The translations under genes and the position numbers were made by a program. DNA of 64,000 nucleotides from CAZUXY01 sp964624235 (GTDB lineage Bacteria > Spirochaetota > UBA4802 > UBA5368). Within the stretch, counting starts at the first letter, position 1, and each line of letters begins with the position of its first letter. Under the pieces are notes generated by a model, which worked only from the letters and a program-made list of their open reading frames with translations, made no database searches and had not been told where the DNA came from. Of the stretch, positions 35,884 to 44,701 are shown piece after piece. Location: positions 1 through 64,000 of the forward strand of contig CAZUXY010000006.1 of NCBI GenBank assembly GCA_964624235.1, in the 5' to 3' direction.

Positions 35884-35902
35884 AACATAACACTGTTATG
35901 TT
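35884..35902. promoter_or_regulatory. 19-bp palindromic operator upstream of the FAD oxidoreductase
   Basis: AACATAAC-act-GTTATGTT is a perfect inverted repeat with 8-bp arms, 34 bp before the oxidoreductase ATG and in the expected promoter region. The layout is that of a TetR-family operator. The sequence differs from the AGTGA-type sites at 42307, 63235 and 63434, so a different regulator is likely. Confidence 0.6.
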
Positions 35903-35942
35903 GTAAAGCAAAAAACGCCGCCGCAAAAACACCCGTTCCGTT

Positions 35943-35966
35943 GAAAGCGCGGATTTATTTCCGCGC
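35943..35966 (-). terminator. Terminator of operon A
   Basis: GCGCGG and CCGCGC (35947-35952 and 35961-35966) with an 8-nt loop. On the minus strand it directly follows the acyl-CoA dehydrogenase stop and is followed by TTTC. It separates operon A from the oxidoreductase genes. Confidence 0.6.
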
Positions 35967-35968
35967 CT

Positions 35969-37120
35969 TTATTTCATCATCTTTTTCAGCAGTTCGCCGG
36001 CGATAATCAGCTTCTGTATCTGGGTGGTGCCGGCACCGAATTCGATGCCCTTAATATCACGGTACATGCGCTCCAGGGGAAAATCTTTAATATAGCCGTA
36101 TCCACCCAGTATCTGGGTCGCCCTGTCCACGGCTTTCATGCCCACCTGTGACGCGAAGAGCTTCGCGTACGATGCCTCGAGCCGCACCCGTTTTCCCTGG
36201 TCGGCAAGGGTCGCCGCCCAGTAGGCGAGGAGCCTGGCCGCCTGTATTTCGGTGGCCATCTCGGCGATCATTTCCTGGATCATCTGAAAGCTGACGATGG
36301 GGGCGCCGAACTGAACGCGTTCGCAGGCGTACTTGAACGCGGCGTCGAAGGCGCCCTGCGCCACCCCGATGGGCGTGAAAGAATAGATGATACGCTCGCG
36401 ATCGAGTCCGTTCATGAGCACACGAATGCCGCCGTTCACTTCCCCCAGCACGTTTTCGGCCGGCACCTCCATGTCTTCAAACACCAGCTCACCGGTCGGA
36501 GATCCTTTCACTCCCATTTTTTTAAGCGACCTGCCCCGCGAAAATCCCGGGAAACCCTTTTCCACTATGAACGCGGTAATGCCCTTCGGTCCCGCATCGG
36601 GATCGGTCTTCGCGTAGACCACCGCCACATCCATTACAGGTCCGTTGGTAATGAACATCTTGGTCCCGTTGAGTATATACTTGTCGCCCTTTTTCACCGC
36701 CCGTGTCCGCATGGAGAGGGCGTCCGAGCCCGCTTCCGGTTCGGTGATGGCAATGGCCCCGATCTTCTTTCCGGCGACAAGATCGGGAACGTATTTTTTG
36801 CGCTGGGCTTCGTTTCCGTTGCGGAACAGGTTTTCGGTGCAGAGGATCGCGTGCGACCCGAAGGTATTGGCCGTTGAGGCGCAGCCGCGCCCCAGCTCTT
36901 CCATGACGATGCAGCAGGTAATGAGGTCGGCGTCGATGCCTCCGTACTCCGCAGGTATGGATATGCCGAAATAACCCATTTCGGCGAGTTTCCTGAAACT
37001 GCGTTCGGGAAACGCTTCCTGTTCATCGATTTCCGGAGCGAGAGGGATGACCTCCTGGTCGACGAATTTCGCAATGGTTTCCTTCACCATGCGCTGTTCT
37101 TCATTCAATTCAAAATTCAT
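35969..37120 (-). CDS. Acyl-CoA dehydrogenase
   Basis: 383 residues, the usual length. GAIAITEPEAGSD and MFITNGPVMDVAVVYAKT are the FAD and substrate motifs, the C-terminal QILGGYGYIKDFPLERMYRDIKG block is complete, and the likely catalytic Glu is in KGIEFGAGTTQIQ (near residue 366). It introduces the alpha-beta double bond of an acyl-CoA. It is the last gene of operon A, 11 bp after the MaoC gene. Substrate chain type cannot be read from the sequence. Confidence 0.93.
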   Translation of the reverse strand: MNFELNEEQRMVKETIAKFVDQEVIPLAPEIDEQEAFPERSFRKLAEMGYFGISIPAEYGGIDADLITCCIVMEELGRGCASTANTFGSHAILCTENLFRNGNEAQRKKYVPDLVAGKKIGAIAITEPEAGSDALSMRTRAVKKGDKYILNGTKMFITNGPVMDVAVVYAKTDPDAGPKGITAFIVEKGFPGFSRGRSLKKMGVKGSPTGELVFEDMEVPAENVLGEVNGGIRVLMNGLDRERIIYSFTPIGVAQGAFDAAFKYACERVQFGAPIVSFQMIQEMIAEMATEIQAARLLAYWAATLADQGKRVRLEASYAKLFASQVGMKAVDRATQILGGYGYIKDFPLERMYRDIKGIEFGAGTTQIQKLIIAGELLKKMMK

Positions 37121-37131
37121 ATGATCGCTCC

Positions 37132-37587
37132 CTATTCTTTTTTTCTGCCGACAAGAATTTTAGGCGTAAAAACGACACAGTCTTCATCACGCTGGTTTTT
37201 TATCCGTGCTTCGTATTCTATGGTGCCCATTTTTTCATCCTTGGGATTCAGCGCCTTTACCGTCGCCTCGCAGCGGATGGTGTCGCCTATCTTGATCGGT
37301 GCGGTGAAACGGATCCGGTCCATACCGTAAAACGCGATGAATTTTTTCGGCGTAAACACGTAAGGTCCCAGACGGAACACCAGCGCCGAGCCCAGTGTGA
37401 GTCCCAGCATACCGTGGGCGATGCGTTCGCCGAACATGGTGCCTTTCGCGTACTCGACATTGGTGTGTATAGGATGCCAGTCACCGGTGATCATGGCGAA
37501 CATCACAATATCGGTCTCGGTAATGGTGCGTCCGGGGGTCGTGAGCACCTCGCCTACCTGATAATCCTCAAAATATGTTTTTTCCAT
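37132..37587 (-). CDS. MaoC-family (R)-specific enoyl-CoA hydratase-like protein
   Basis: 151 residues from the ATG at 37587 with a GAGGAGG ribosome site. The longer frame to 37620 is not needed. The single hotdog domain has the hydratase-2 pattern MFAMITGDWHPIHTNVEYAKGTMFGERIAHGML with catalytic Asp and His (D-x4-H). It would hydrate the enoyl-CoA formed by the adjacent dehydrogenase. Confidence 0.87.
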   Translation of the reverse strand: MEKTYFEDYQVGEVLTTPGRTITETDIVMFAMITGDWHPIHTNVEYAKGTMFGERIAHGMLGLTLGSALVFRLGPYVFTPKKFIAFYGMDRIRFTAPIKIGDTIRCEATVKALNPKDEKMGTIEYEARIKNQRDEDCVVFTPKILVGRKKE

Positions 37588-37840
37588 AGAAAGCCTCCTC
37601 TTGAAGGTGTATAGTACCACGGCCGGTTCGGATAATCATGAACGCACAAACCGGCAACCCGGTACTCTCAACGCTGCCGTCAATACGATGAAGGTCCTCC
37701 CCCGATACAACGGGAAGGATCGATTTGCCGCGGTGTTAGTCAGGGAGCCGCTCAGAGGCGCCGGCCATTGCAGGAGTTGCGGATTTTTCCCGAACGACCT
37801 CCCGCCATTCCATGACACTGGGCCCCGATCGCTCCGGTTA

Positions 37841-38311
37841 TTACATCAGTGTGAAATGCCTGATATCCATCACACTGCCGGTGCGTTTATCCTCGAATAC
37901 GGCTTTTACACGCGCTCCCACCTTCACCTTATCGGGATCGGTAGAGTCAACGAAATGCGGAAAGAGGGTATCGGCGCCGTCCAGCCTTATATAGGCATAC
38001 GTATAGGGGACCGGTCTCTGTGTCCCGGTGGAAGGATCCACAAACCCGAAACGGATAATGGCGCATACCACGATTTCCCCTTCGTCGGAGACCCTGACCA
38101 GTTCGTTCATTGCGGCATGGCACCGCCCGCAGACCTTTCGGGGTGGGACATACACTCTTCCGCACTCAGGGCACTTTATCCCGTAAAACGTTTTATTGTC
38201 TCTCAGTTCCGCCAGGAACTTCGATCCGTATTTTCCCACGCTCCAGTTAAAGGGCTGGAAGGCCTCGCCGGAGGTTACGCTTAGCAGTTCTTTTTTCACT
38301 TCCTGTGTCAT
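37841..38311 (-). CDS. DUF35 zinc-ribbon/OB-fold protein
   Basis: 156 residues: an N-terminal helix, a zinc ribbon KCPECGRVYVPPRKVCGRCH (C-x2-C-x11-C-x2-C) and an OB-fold ending in RHFTL. DUF35 proteins bind thiolase-fold enzymes and help channel CoA substrates, as in archaeal thiolase-HMG-CoA synthase complexes and actinobacterial Ltp2-ChsH2. It lies 14 bp after the thiolase-like gene at 38326, its probable partner. The 253 bp between it and MaoC hold no convincing gene. Confidence 0.87.
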   Translation of the reverse strand: MTQEVKKELLSVTSGEAFQPFNWSVGKYGSKFLAELRDNKTFYGIKCPECGRVYVPPRKVCGRCHAAMNELVRVSDEGEIVVCAIIRFGFVDPSTGTQRPVPYTYAYIRLDGADTLFPHFVDSTDPDKVKVGARVKAVFEDKRTGSVMDIRHFTLM

Positions 38312-38325
38312 CGCTTTGGCCCCCT

Positions 38326-39525
38326 TTATTTCTTGGACGGTTTTTTAGCTCCCAGGAGCATCACATCCGCCCAGTTGCACCCACCGAAGCCTGTGGCAAG
38401 GGCGTAATTTACTTTTCTCTGCACCTGACGCGGCCCGGCTTTACCCATTACCTGCAACGCCGCTTCGCCCACCCGGATAAGGGCGGTCGCGCCGATTGGA
38501 TTAGAACACATCACCCCTCCGGAAGGATTCACCGGCAGTTCGCCGTCCATGTCGGTCACTCCGTCCCATACGAGTTTCGGCCCCTCACCGGGTTTGCAGA
38601 ATCCTATGGATTCCATCCATTTAAGACCCGCATATGAATAGGGAAGGTAGAGCTCGCACACGTCGATTTCTTTGAGCGGCTCTTTGATCCCGGCATCCTT
38701 GAAAACATTTTTCGCCGCGGAGGCCAGGGTATCGTTGTTAGCCCAGTCGATATCGCCAAGGTAGACGTAGTTGTGCCGGTTGTGAGTGGACACCACCCAT
38801 GCGGGCTTTGGACAAATCTTCCCGGCCACATCCTCAGAGGCGAAGATCACGGCCGCGGCGCCGTCGGTGCGCGGGCACATATCGCTCATACGCAGCGGCC
38901 AGGCCAGTACCTGGTTCTGCTCGGACGAGACCAGCAGGTCCACCAGCTGCTTCACGTCCATTCCTTTCATCCATTCCTGATGCAGATGGGTGTAGGGGTT
39001 GTTCAGGCCGTGCAATCGTTCACGCACCGCGACCCTGGCGCCGTCCTTTTCGGTGACACCATATCTGTCCATATAAAGGCTGGCCTCAACCGCCAGTCCC
39101 GCTATGGCGCCGCCTATATTCGGCCTTTCCCATACAGGGTGAAAAGCGGTGATGATGGCGCCCGTCGTATCGGATTCCGAGTTTTTTTCCCAGCCTACGG
39201 CAAGGACCTTGTCGAAAAGGCCTGAGGCCACATGGTAGTATCCGCACATGGCCACGGTGGTGCCGGTGGTGCCGCCGGTAGTCACCTTGATCACCGGTTT
39301 CATCACACCCCCCGATCCTTCGACACTCCACATGTCTACGTAATTGATTCCCTCGAAGTGGTCCATATTCCCGATCACTATCGCATCAATATCTTTAATC
39401 GTCAGTTCCGCGTCCTGCAGGGCCGCACGCACCGCCTCGTTGATGATCTCCACTCCGTTCACATCCTTCCGTGAACTCCGCTGGTACGTCTGGCCGAATC
39501 CCACAATCGCCGTCTTCTTTCCCAT
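38326..39525 (-). CDS. Thiolase-fold protein lacking catalytic Cys (SCP2/Ltp-like), no. 1
   Basis: 399 residues from the ATG at 39525 (GGAGGG ribosome site). It has the SCP2-thiolase fold, with GFGQTYQR at the start and VNPSGGVMCSNPIGATALIRVGEA near the end. Where thiolases have the nucleophilic Cys this protein reads VTTGGTTGTTVAM (Gly by hand alignment with the 56555 gene). The HDCF motif is replaced by ELYLPYS and the GHP motif by SNP. It is therefore unlikely to be a true thiolase. Aldolase-type or structural roles as in Ltp proteins are more likely. It sits next to DUF35 genes. Confidence 0.82.
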   Translation of the reverse strand: MGKKTAIVGFGQTYQRSSRKDVNGVEIINEAVRAALQDAELTIKDIDAIVIGNMDHFEGINYVDMWSVEGSGGVMKPVIKVTTGGTTGTTVAMCGYYHVASGLFDKVLAVGWEKNSESDTTGAIITAFHPVWERPNIGGAIAGLAVEASLYMDRYGVTEKDGARVAVRERLHGLNNPYTHLHQEWMKGMDVKQLVDLLVSSEQNQVLAWPLRMSDMCPRTDGAAAVIFASEDVAGKICPKPAWVVSTHNRHNYVYLGDIDWANNDTLASAAKNVFKDAGIKEPLKEIDVCELYLPYSYAGLKWMESIGFCKPGEGPKLVWDGVTDMDGELPVNPSGGVMCSNPIGATALIRVGEAALQVMGKAGPRQVQRKVNYALATGFGGCNWADVMLLGAKKPSKK

Positions 39526-39536
39526 AGAACCCTCCC

Positions 39537-40673
39537 TTACGATCCCACCACAAAGATACAGTGGGCCTGGCCGCATGGACCGTTAATGCCCTGGGCAAGG
39601 GCGGTCTTTGCTCCCCTGACCTGCCGTTTCCCCGCCTCTCCGCGCACCTGAAGCACCGCTTCGATAAACCGCGCCATTCCGGCCACCAGCACCGCATGGG
39701 CCGAAAGCACTCCTCCCGACGGGTTCACCGGCAGATCTCCCCCGGTCGACGTGAGGCCGTTTTTTAACAGTTCAACCCCTTTCCCTTCGCCGGCAAAGCC
39801 CAGACCCTCGTACCACAGCGGCTCCATGTAACCGAAGGCATCGTAAACCTCGGCGACATCCACCTCATCGAGAGGCCGGGAGATGCCGGCCATCGCGTAA
39901 GCTTTCTCCGATGCCGCCCTGAGAGCCCTGGGTCTGGCCAGGTCACGATACCCCAGCGTGTAGCTGTCAGAGCAATGCCCTACACCCTTGATCCACACCG
40001 GTTCCTTCTTAAAGCGTTTCAGGCCCTTTTTGTTTGAAAGCACCACGGCCGCCGCCCCGTCGCTTATCGGGGAACAATCAAGAAGTTTCAACGGATCGGC
40101 GATCATGCGCGACGCCATCACGTCGTCCACCGTAACAGCCATGGGAAGCTGGGCATACGGATTGTTCATGGCGTTTCCGTGGTTCTTCACCGAAACCAGG
40201 GCAAAGTCTTCCTGTGTGGCTTTGCTGAGTTCCATATAGGCGCGGGCCTGTAGTGCCGATGAGGACAGGGCGTCTATTCCCAGACCGCGCTGGTATATCG
40301 GATCGAACATGGCGTTTGTCACCAGGTTCATATCGCCCTCTGATCCTTTTGAATGGCACACCACCAGGGTGGTATTGAATGAACCGGAAAGTATGCGCAT
40401 CATTCCGTAAAGTATTCCGAACGCGCCGTCACCCTCCACGGTGGAAATATCCTTTCCCCAGGAACCGGCGGCGTCCTGAATGGCCATGGAAGATATGGTG
40501 CGCCCGTCCCAGAAATCATTGGACACCGTGATAATATTATCGATATCCTTAATTTCGGCACCCGCGTCCTTTAGTGCGCCGGTGGCCGCCTCGAAAACCA
40601 TTTCCTCAAATGTATCTTCCTTTTTCCTCGCGTAGACCGTCTGTTCTACGCCGACCACTGCAATGCGTTCCAT
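39537..40673 (-). CDS. Thiolase-fold protein lacking catalytic Cys (Ltp2-like), no. 2
   Basis: 378 residues. The SCP2-thiolase fold is clear from AVVGVEQTVYARK, PISDGAAAVVLSN and VNPSGGVLSAHAVLVAG. The Cys column holds Glu or Asp (TVEGDGAFGILYG), HDCF is VYDAF with Tyr in place of His, and GHP is AHA. The VYDAF change is reminiscent of the steroid side-chain aldolase Ltp2, which uses Tyr residues instead of the thiolase set. It may form a heteromer with the adjacent thiolase-like protein and a DUF35 protein. Confidence 0.82.
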   Translation of the reverse strand: MERIAVVGVEQTVYARKKEDTFEEMVFEAATGALKDAGAEIKDIDNIITVSNDFWDGRTISSMAIQDAAGSWGKDISTVEGDGAFGILYGMMRILSGSFNTTLVVCHSKGSEGDMNLVTNAMFDPIYQRGLGIDALSSSALQARAYMELSKATQEDFALVSVKNHGNAMNNPYAQLPMAVTVDDVMASRMIADPLKLLDCSPISDGAAAVVLSNKKGLKRFKKEPVWIKGVGHCSDSYTLGYRDLARPRALRAASEKAYAMAGISRPLDEVDVAEVYDAFGYMEPLWYEGLGFAGEGKGVELLKNGLTSTGGDLPVNPSGGVLSAHAVLVAGMARFIEAVLQVRGEAGKRQVRGAKTALAQGINGPCGQAHCIFVVGS

Positions 40674-40686
40674 TAATGCCTCCTTG

Positions 40687-41145
40687 TTATGCGGGTGCGA
40701 AATACTGAATATCGTTGATAGACCCCTGCCTGTTTTCGGCGAAGCGGGCCCGCATTCTCATTCCTGTTTTCAGTTCCCCTGGATCCACTTCTCCCAGCAG
40801 GTGCAGAATCGCGCCATCGGCACCGTCCAGCTTTACCAGTCCGTACATAAGGGGCGCCCGGTGGGGCTGCATGCCGTGTGTATAGTGAACCGTGGTATAC
40901 GACTGCAGCGTCCCGGTATCGGCTACCCGCACCCACTCGCCGGTAAGCGCGAAACACTCACCGCAGTTCTTTTGCGGCGGCACATAGACCTTCCCGCAGG
41001 CGGGACAGCGTTTGCCCCAGATCTCTTTCTTGTCTCGAAGCTGAATGAAAAAATGGCTGCCCACTTCCCCCACATCCCACCGGTAGGGTACTTTAATGCG
41101 TCCGGAGTACACCATGTTTTCCACCTGATCAGTCCAACTGGCCAT
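40687..41145 (-). CDS. DUF35 zinc-ribbon/OB-fold protein, second copy
   Basis: 152 residues from the ATG at 41145 (GGGGGAGA ribosome site). The zinc ribbon is RCPACGKVYVPPQKNCGECF (C-x2-C-x11-C-x2-C), followed by an OB-fold ending in IQYFAPA. It lies 13 bp before thiolase-like gene no. 2, so each Cys-less thiolase-fold gene in operon A has its own DUF35 neighbour. Confidence 0.87.
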   Translation of the reverse strand: MASWTDQVENMVYSGRIKVPYRWDVGEVGSHFFIQLRDKKEIWGKRCPACGKVYVPPQKNCGECFALTGEWVRVADTGTLQSYTTVHYTHGMQPHRAPLMYGLVKLDGADGAILHLLGEVDPGELKTGMRMRARFAENRQGSINDIQYFAPA

Positions 41146-41277
41146 TCCGATCTCCCCCTTTCTGGAAATATTGATAATCACGTCATGTAAACAACGGGAC
41201 GGTACCGTTTCTCCGGCCTGCCATGTCACTGTCGTCTGTTTCAGGCAAGTGGCATCGTCCCGTTTTCGCGGACCATG

Positions 41278-42249
41278 TCAGCCTTTCGGTTTCGCCGGCA
41301 AGCCCAGCATTTCTCTTGCCTGCTTTATCGTTGCGACCTCCCGATTCATGAGTTCCGCGATTTTCTTTATGCGTTCAACCATCTGCGCATTGCTTTTAAT
41401 CTTTTCGCCCTTTTTAAAATAAAGGTTGTCCTCCATTCCCACACGTACGTGGCCGCCAAGCATCACGCTCAGGGTGTTCATGGGGATCTGGAACGGTCCC
41501 ACCCCTATAAGGGAGAACATCGCGTTGGGCGGCAGCTCATTTATCAGGGAAAGCACATTGGCGGGTGTGGGGAATGATGATGTCTGGAAGCCCATAACAA
41601 ACTGGATCATGAGAGGAGTATCCAGGTTTTTCCCGCTTAAAAGGTCCTGGATCACCCAGTACTGTCCGGGGTGGTAAAGCTCGATCTCCGGTTTAATGCC
41701 TTTTTCCTTCATGGTTTTTGCATACAGGTTTATGTCGGCGTAACTGGCGGGGATGCACTGGTCGAACACCATCGCAGGCCTGGGGAACTTTAGGGGTTCT
41801 TTACGCTCTTTAAGCGGCACCTTGAGCACGAAAGGACCAAGGTTCAGACTGGCCATGTCGGGAGCGGGATCCGCGTAGAGACAGCACATGCGCTCTTCCG
41901 TAGAAAGGTTCGGACCGCCGCCGGTGGTATTATTTATAATAATATCGGGACAGCGTTCCCTGATGAGCTTGTTAAGCTTCGAATAATGATCCTTATTGTT
42001 GGTCGTGAGCCAGTGACAGTCAGGGTTCCTGGCGTGCAGATGTACCGATACCGCTCCCGCCTTGTAAACCTCGTAAACGGCGTCAGCCTGCTCTTCGGCG
42101 GTCTCGGGCAGGTTTTCATTCATTTCCTTTCCCTGTACCCCGCCGGTAATAGCACAGGTTATCATCATTGGAGGGAAACTGCTGGTCATTACCTTTTCCA
42201 TCCACTGATAAGGATTTCTATAATCCCACATATACTCTTCAGGTTTCAT
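41278..42249 (-). CDS. Beta-keto acid cleavage enzyme (BKACE, DUF849)
   Basis: 323 residues from the ATG at 42249 with AAGGAGGA. BKACE enzymes condense a beta-keto acid with acetyl-CoA, giving acetoacetate and a new acyl-CoA, using Zn2+. Visible features are MITCAITGGVQGKEMN at the start, VSVHLHARNPDC (metal-binding His pair), INNTTGGGP and a C-terminal VRVGMEDNLYFKKGEKIKSNAQMVER, the usual RVGxEDN motif. It is the first gene of operon A, directly after the operator. Substrate specificity cannot be read from sequence. Confidence 0.88.
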   Translation of the reverse strand: MKPEEYMWDYRNPYQWMEKVMTSSFPPMMITCAITGGVQGKEMNENLPETAEEQADAVYEVYKAGAVSVHLHARNPDCHWLTTNNKDHYSKLNKLIRERCPDIIINNTTGGGPNLSTEERMCCLYADPAPDMASLNLGPFVLKVPLKERKEPLKFPRPAMVFDQCIPASYADINLYAKTMKEKGIKPEIELYHPGQYWVIQDLLSGKNLDTPLMIQFVMGFQTSSFPTPANVLSLINELPPNAMFSLIGVGPFQIPMNTLSVMLGGHVRVGMEDNLYFKKGEKIKSNAQMVERIKKIAELMNREVATIKQAREMLGLPAKPKG

Positions 42250-42306
42250 GAAGTCCTCCTTGGAATGTGTAGTAAGACGGTCTCGGCAAGCCAATGGTGT
42301 TTTTTG

Positions 42307-42337
42307 TAAGTGATACTCACTCATCTACTTTTGTCAA
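42307..42337 (-). promoter_or_regulatory. Promoter and AGTGA-type operator of operon A
   Basis: On the minus strand TTGACA (42332-42337), 16 bp, TATCAC (42310-42315). The palindrome TAAGTGA-tac-TCACTCA (42307-42323) covers the -10 box, with one mismatch between arms. Binding there would block RNA polymerase, which points to a repressor. Confidence 0.65.
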
Positions 42338-42827
42338 ATGTTTTTTGTCATACAAAAAAAATGAGTTTTTAATCAGAAACATGCCGGTGGGGCAGAGGCA
42401 TTTTATTATCTTATAAAATTCAACGGGTTTTGCATCCACCGCCGTCCGCATTACACCGGTCAGGTATCTTCCTCTCGCGGGTCCCTGTGCCCGTATTTTC
42501 TTGATAATCAAATTATATTTATGTTGACTTAATGACTTACATGTGATTGCCTCAATGTATGGTGGCGCCATCCAGTCCGGGTAAAATAGCACTGACGCCT
42601 GCCCAGACATCGCCTGAAGAGGCCCGGGTTTTCCCGATGAAGACGGTTGTAATCGTATACTGCGGTCTTCACTCGCTTAACAAATAATACCCTTCAACAG
42701 GGGAATGATCTCTCGAGATGCATGTACATGTATGGAGCTTTTTTCTCGCCTGTCATCTGCGCGAGAAGCTGGGGTTCCGGCGCCGTCAACATGAATCATC
42801 AAAACGCATATCTACAGGGGGGTCTTT
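42338..42827. other. Intergenic region upstream of the fadD-like gene
   Basis: 490 bp between divergent units. It contains AT-rich DNA around 42495-42530 with TTGACT at about 42523, a CATGTACATG palindrome (42721-42730) and a hairpin with arms AGCTT-tttt-CTCGC and GCGAGAAGCT (42736-42749 and 42761-42770) in the likely leader of the ligase gene. I found no convincing coding region. Confidence 0.45.
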
Positions 42828-44516
42828 ATGAGCGATATTTATTCCGAAAAGCCTTGGCTGAAAAGTTATGATAAGAATGTTCCGCCCACATTGACGTACG
42901 AGGACAGAACCTTTGCCGGGAAATTCAAGGAGATAGCCGACAAATATCCGGACAGGACCGCGCTTATCTACATGGGGACGCGCTTAACCTACCGTGAGGT
43001 GGACATACTCACCAACCAGGTTGCCAACTACCTGATAAAAAGCGGTATGAAACCGGACGATGTCATAGGGCTGCACATGCCCAATATCCCCGCCCATTAC
43101 CTGGCCATTATAGGCGTGCAGAAAGCGGGATGCGTATCAACAGGACTCAGCCCGCTCCTCACGCCGCATGAAATGGAGCACCAGATCAATGACTCGAAAA
43201 CAAAGATGATATTCACCGTCGATGTCCTTTACGGAAAAATCCATGAAGTGGCCGATAAAACAGGTTTTACGACCGCGGTGGTTTCCGAGATCGCGGACTT
43301 TCTGCCCGGCATCAAACGGGTCCTCGGCAAGTTGCTGAAAAAAATACCGACCGGCGAAGTGAAACCCATGAAGGGAAAAACCATAAAACGGTTTTCCGAG
43401 ATCATCAAGGAAAGCCCCGGAGACCCTGTAATGGTGAAACGAACTATGGACGACACCATTTTCATGATGTATACAGGAGGAACCACGGGTCCGTCCAAAG
43501 GCGCCGTGCTGACCCAGAAAAGCTACATGTACAACCGCATACAGACAGTGAAATGGCTTGATCTCTTTGCCGATGATATCGCCCTTTCGGCTTTTCCCCT
43601 CTTTCATATCGCCGGACTTGCCCTGGGTGGATTCGGTATAACCACAGGCGCGACCCTGATATGCGTCCCCAATCCCAGGGACACCAACTTTCTGATAAAC
43701 TGTATAAAGAGTTACAAACCCACCTTCATTGTGAATGTCCCGACGGTGTTCTTTGAACTCATGAAACGTCCCGAGTTCAAGGCCCTGGACCTCAGTACGG
43801 TCAAATGGTGTCTCAGCGCCGCGGCGCCCTTTCCACCGGAAAGCATGGGGGAACTGGAATCCGTTATAGGGAAGGGCAATTTCATCGAGCTCTACGGTAT
43901 GACCGAAACCTCACCGGTCACCTGCTGTAACCCCCGGTACGGGAAGAAGAAAGCCGGTTCGATAGGCTTGCCTGTTCCCGATACCGAATTCAAGCTTATC
44001 GACCCCGAAACCGGTCAGCCGGCAAAACCGGGTGAACCGGGTGAAATCGCGGTCCGCGGTCCTCAGGTAATGAAGGGATATTACAATAAACCCGAAGAAA
44101 CAAAAAATGCTGTCCGTGACGGATGGATGTACACCGGTGACGTGGCAAAAATGGATGAGGAAGGTTACTTCTATATTGTAGACCGGGTGAAGGACATGGT
44201 GATCGTTTCGGGATTCAAGGTCTTTACCCGTGAGCTCGACGACGTGCTCGCCGAGCATCCCGACATCGAAATCGGCGCCTCCATAGGCATCCCCGATCCG
44301 GACCGGCCGGGTTCCGAGCGTGTGGCGTGCGCCATCGTGTTGAAGCCCGGGATAGAAAAGAACGACGCGGAGAAAGAGAAAATCATCAAATACCTGAAGG
44401 AGAAGGTCGCACCCTATAAGGTACCGAAGGTCATTCAGTTTATGGACCAGTTGCCCACCAGCGGCGTCGGCAAGATATTGAAAAGAGAAATCAAAAAGAT
44501 GATGACATCGCAGTAA
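42828..44516 (+). CDS. Long-chain acyl-CoA synthetase
   Basis: 562 residues. An AMP-forming fatty acid:CoA ligase with IFMMYTGGTTGPSKGAVLTQKS (P-loop), FIELYGMTETSPVTCCNP, DGWMYTGDVAKMDEEGYFYIVDRVKDMVIVSG (FACS motif) and a final LPTSGVGKILKREIK with the acceptor Lys. It activates fatty or related carboxylic acids for the neighbouring beta-oxidation genes. A GGGGGG ribosome site precedes the ATG. The gene symbol fadD would be reasonable for the family, but the substrate is unknown. Confidence 0.9.
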   Translation: MSDIYSEKPWLKSYDKNVPPTLTYEDRTFAGKFKEIADKYPDRTALIYMGTRLTYREVDILTNQVANYLIKSGMKPDDVIGLHMPNIPAHYLAIIGVQKAGCVSTGLSPLLTPHEMEHQINDSKTKMIFTVDVLYGKIHEVADKTGFTTAVVSEIADFLPGIKRVLGKLLKKIPTGEVKPMKGKTIKRFSEIIKESPGDPVMVKRTMDDTIFMMYTGGTTGPSKGAVLTQKSYMYNRIQTVKWLDLFADDIALSAFPLFHIAGLALGGFGITTGATLICVPNPRDTNFLINCIKSYKPTFIVNVPTVFFELMKRPEFKALDLSTVKWCLSAAAPFPPESMGELESVIGKGNFIELYGMTETSPVTCCNPRYGKKKAGSIGLPVPDTEFKLIDPETGQPAKPGEPGEIAVRGPQVMKGYYNKPEETKNAVRDGWMYTGDVAKMDEEGYFYIVDRVKDMVIVSGFKVFTRELDDVLAEHPDIEIGASIGIPDPDRPGSERVACAIVLKPGIEKNDAEKEKIIKYLKEKVAPYKVPKVIQFMDQLPTSGVGKILKREIKKMMTSQ

Positions 44517-44636
44517 CATATTGTGATACTCCCGGCGTCGTCTGCCGGCGGACCCCCCCGATAATCGGGCCGTGTTCCCCTGATCGATGCCGGGAATTTA
44601 TTGTTTCCGCCTCTCAAAGCGGGTAATGCACACTTT

Positions 44637-44658
44637 AACCCTGTTCGGAGGGTTTTCT
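44637..44658 (+). terminator. Possible terminator after the acyl-CoA synthetase gene
   Basis: AACCCT (44637-44642) and AGGGTT (44649-44654) with loop gttcgg, followed by TTCT. The short stem lies only ~45 bp before the thioesterase start, so it may be an attenuator. Confidence 0.4.
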
Positions 44659-44701
44659 GATTCTTGGAGTAAGCACATAAAAAACCACAAGGAGCGTGCC
44701 G

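Noticed and set aside
37636..37818. 60-codon minus-strand frame between the MaoC and DUF35 genes
   Set aside because: No ribosome site and no recognisable sequence; it may be remnant DNA.
42317..42610. 97-codon minus-strand frame upstream of BKACE
   Set aside because: It runs through the operator and promoter of operon A and has no family pattern.
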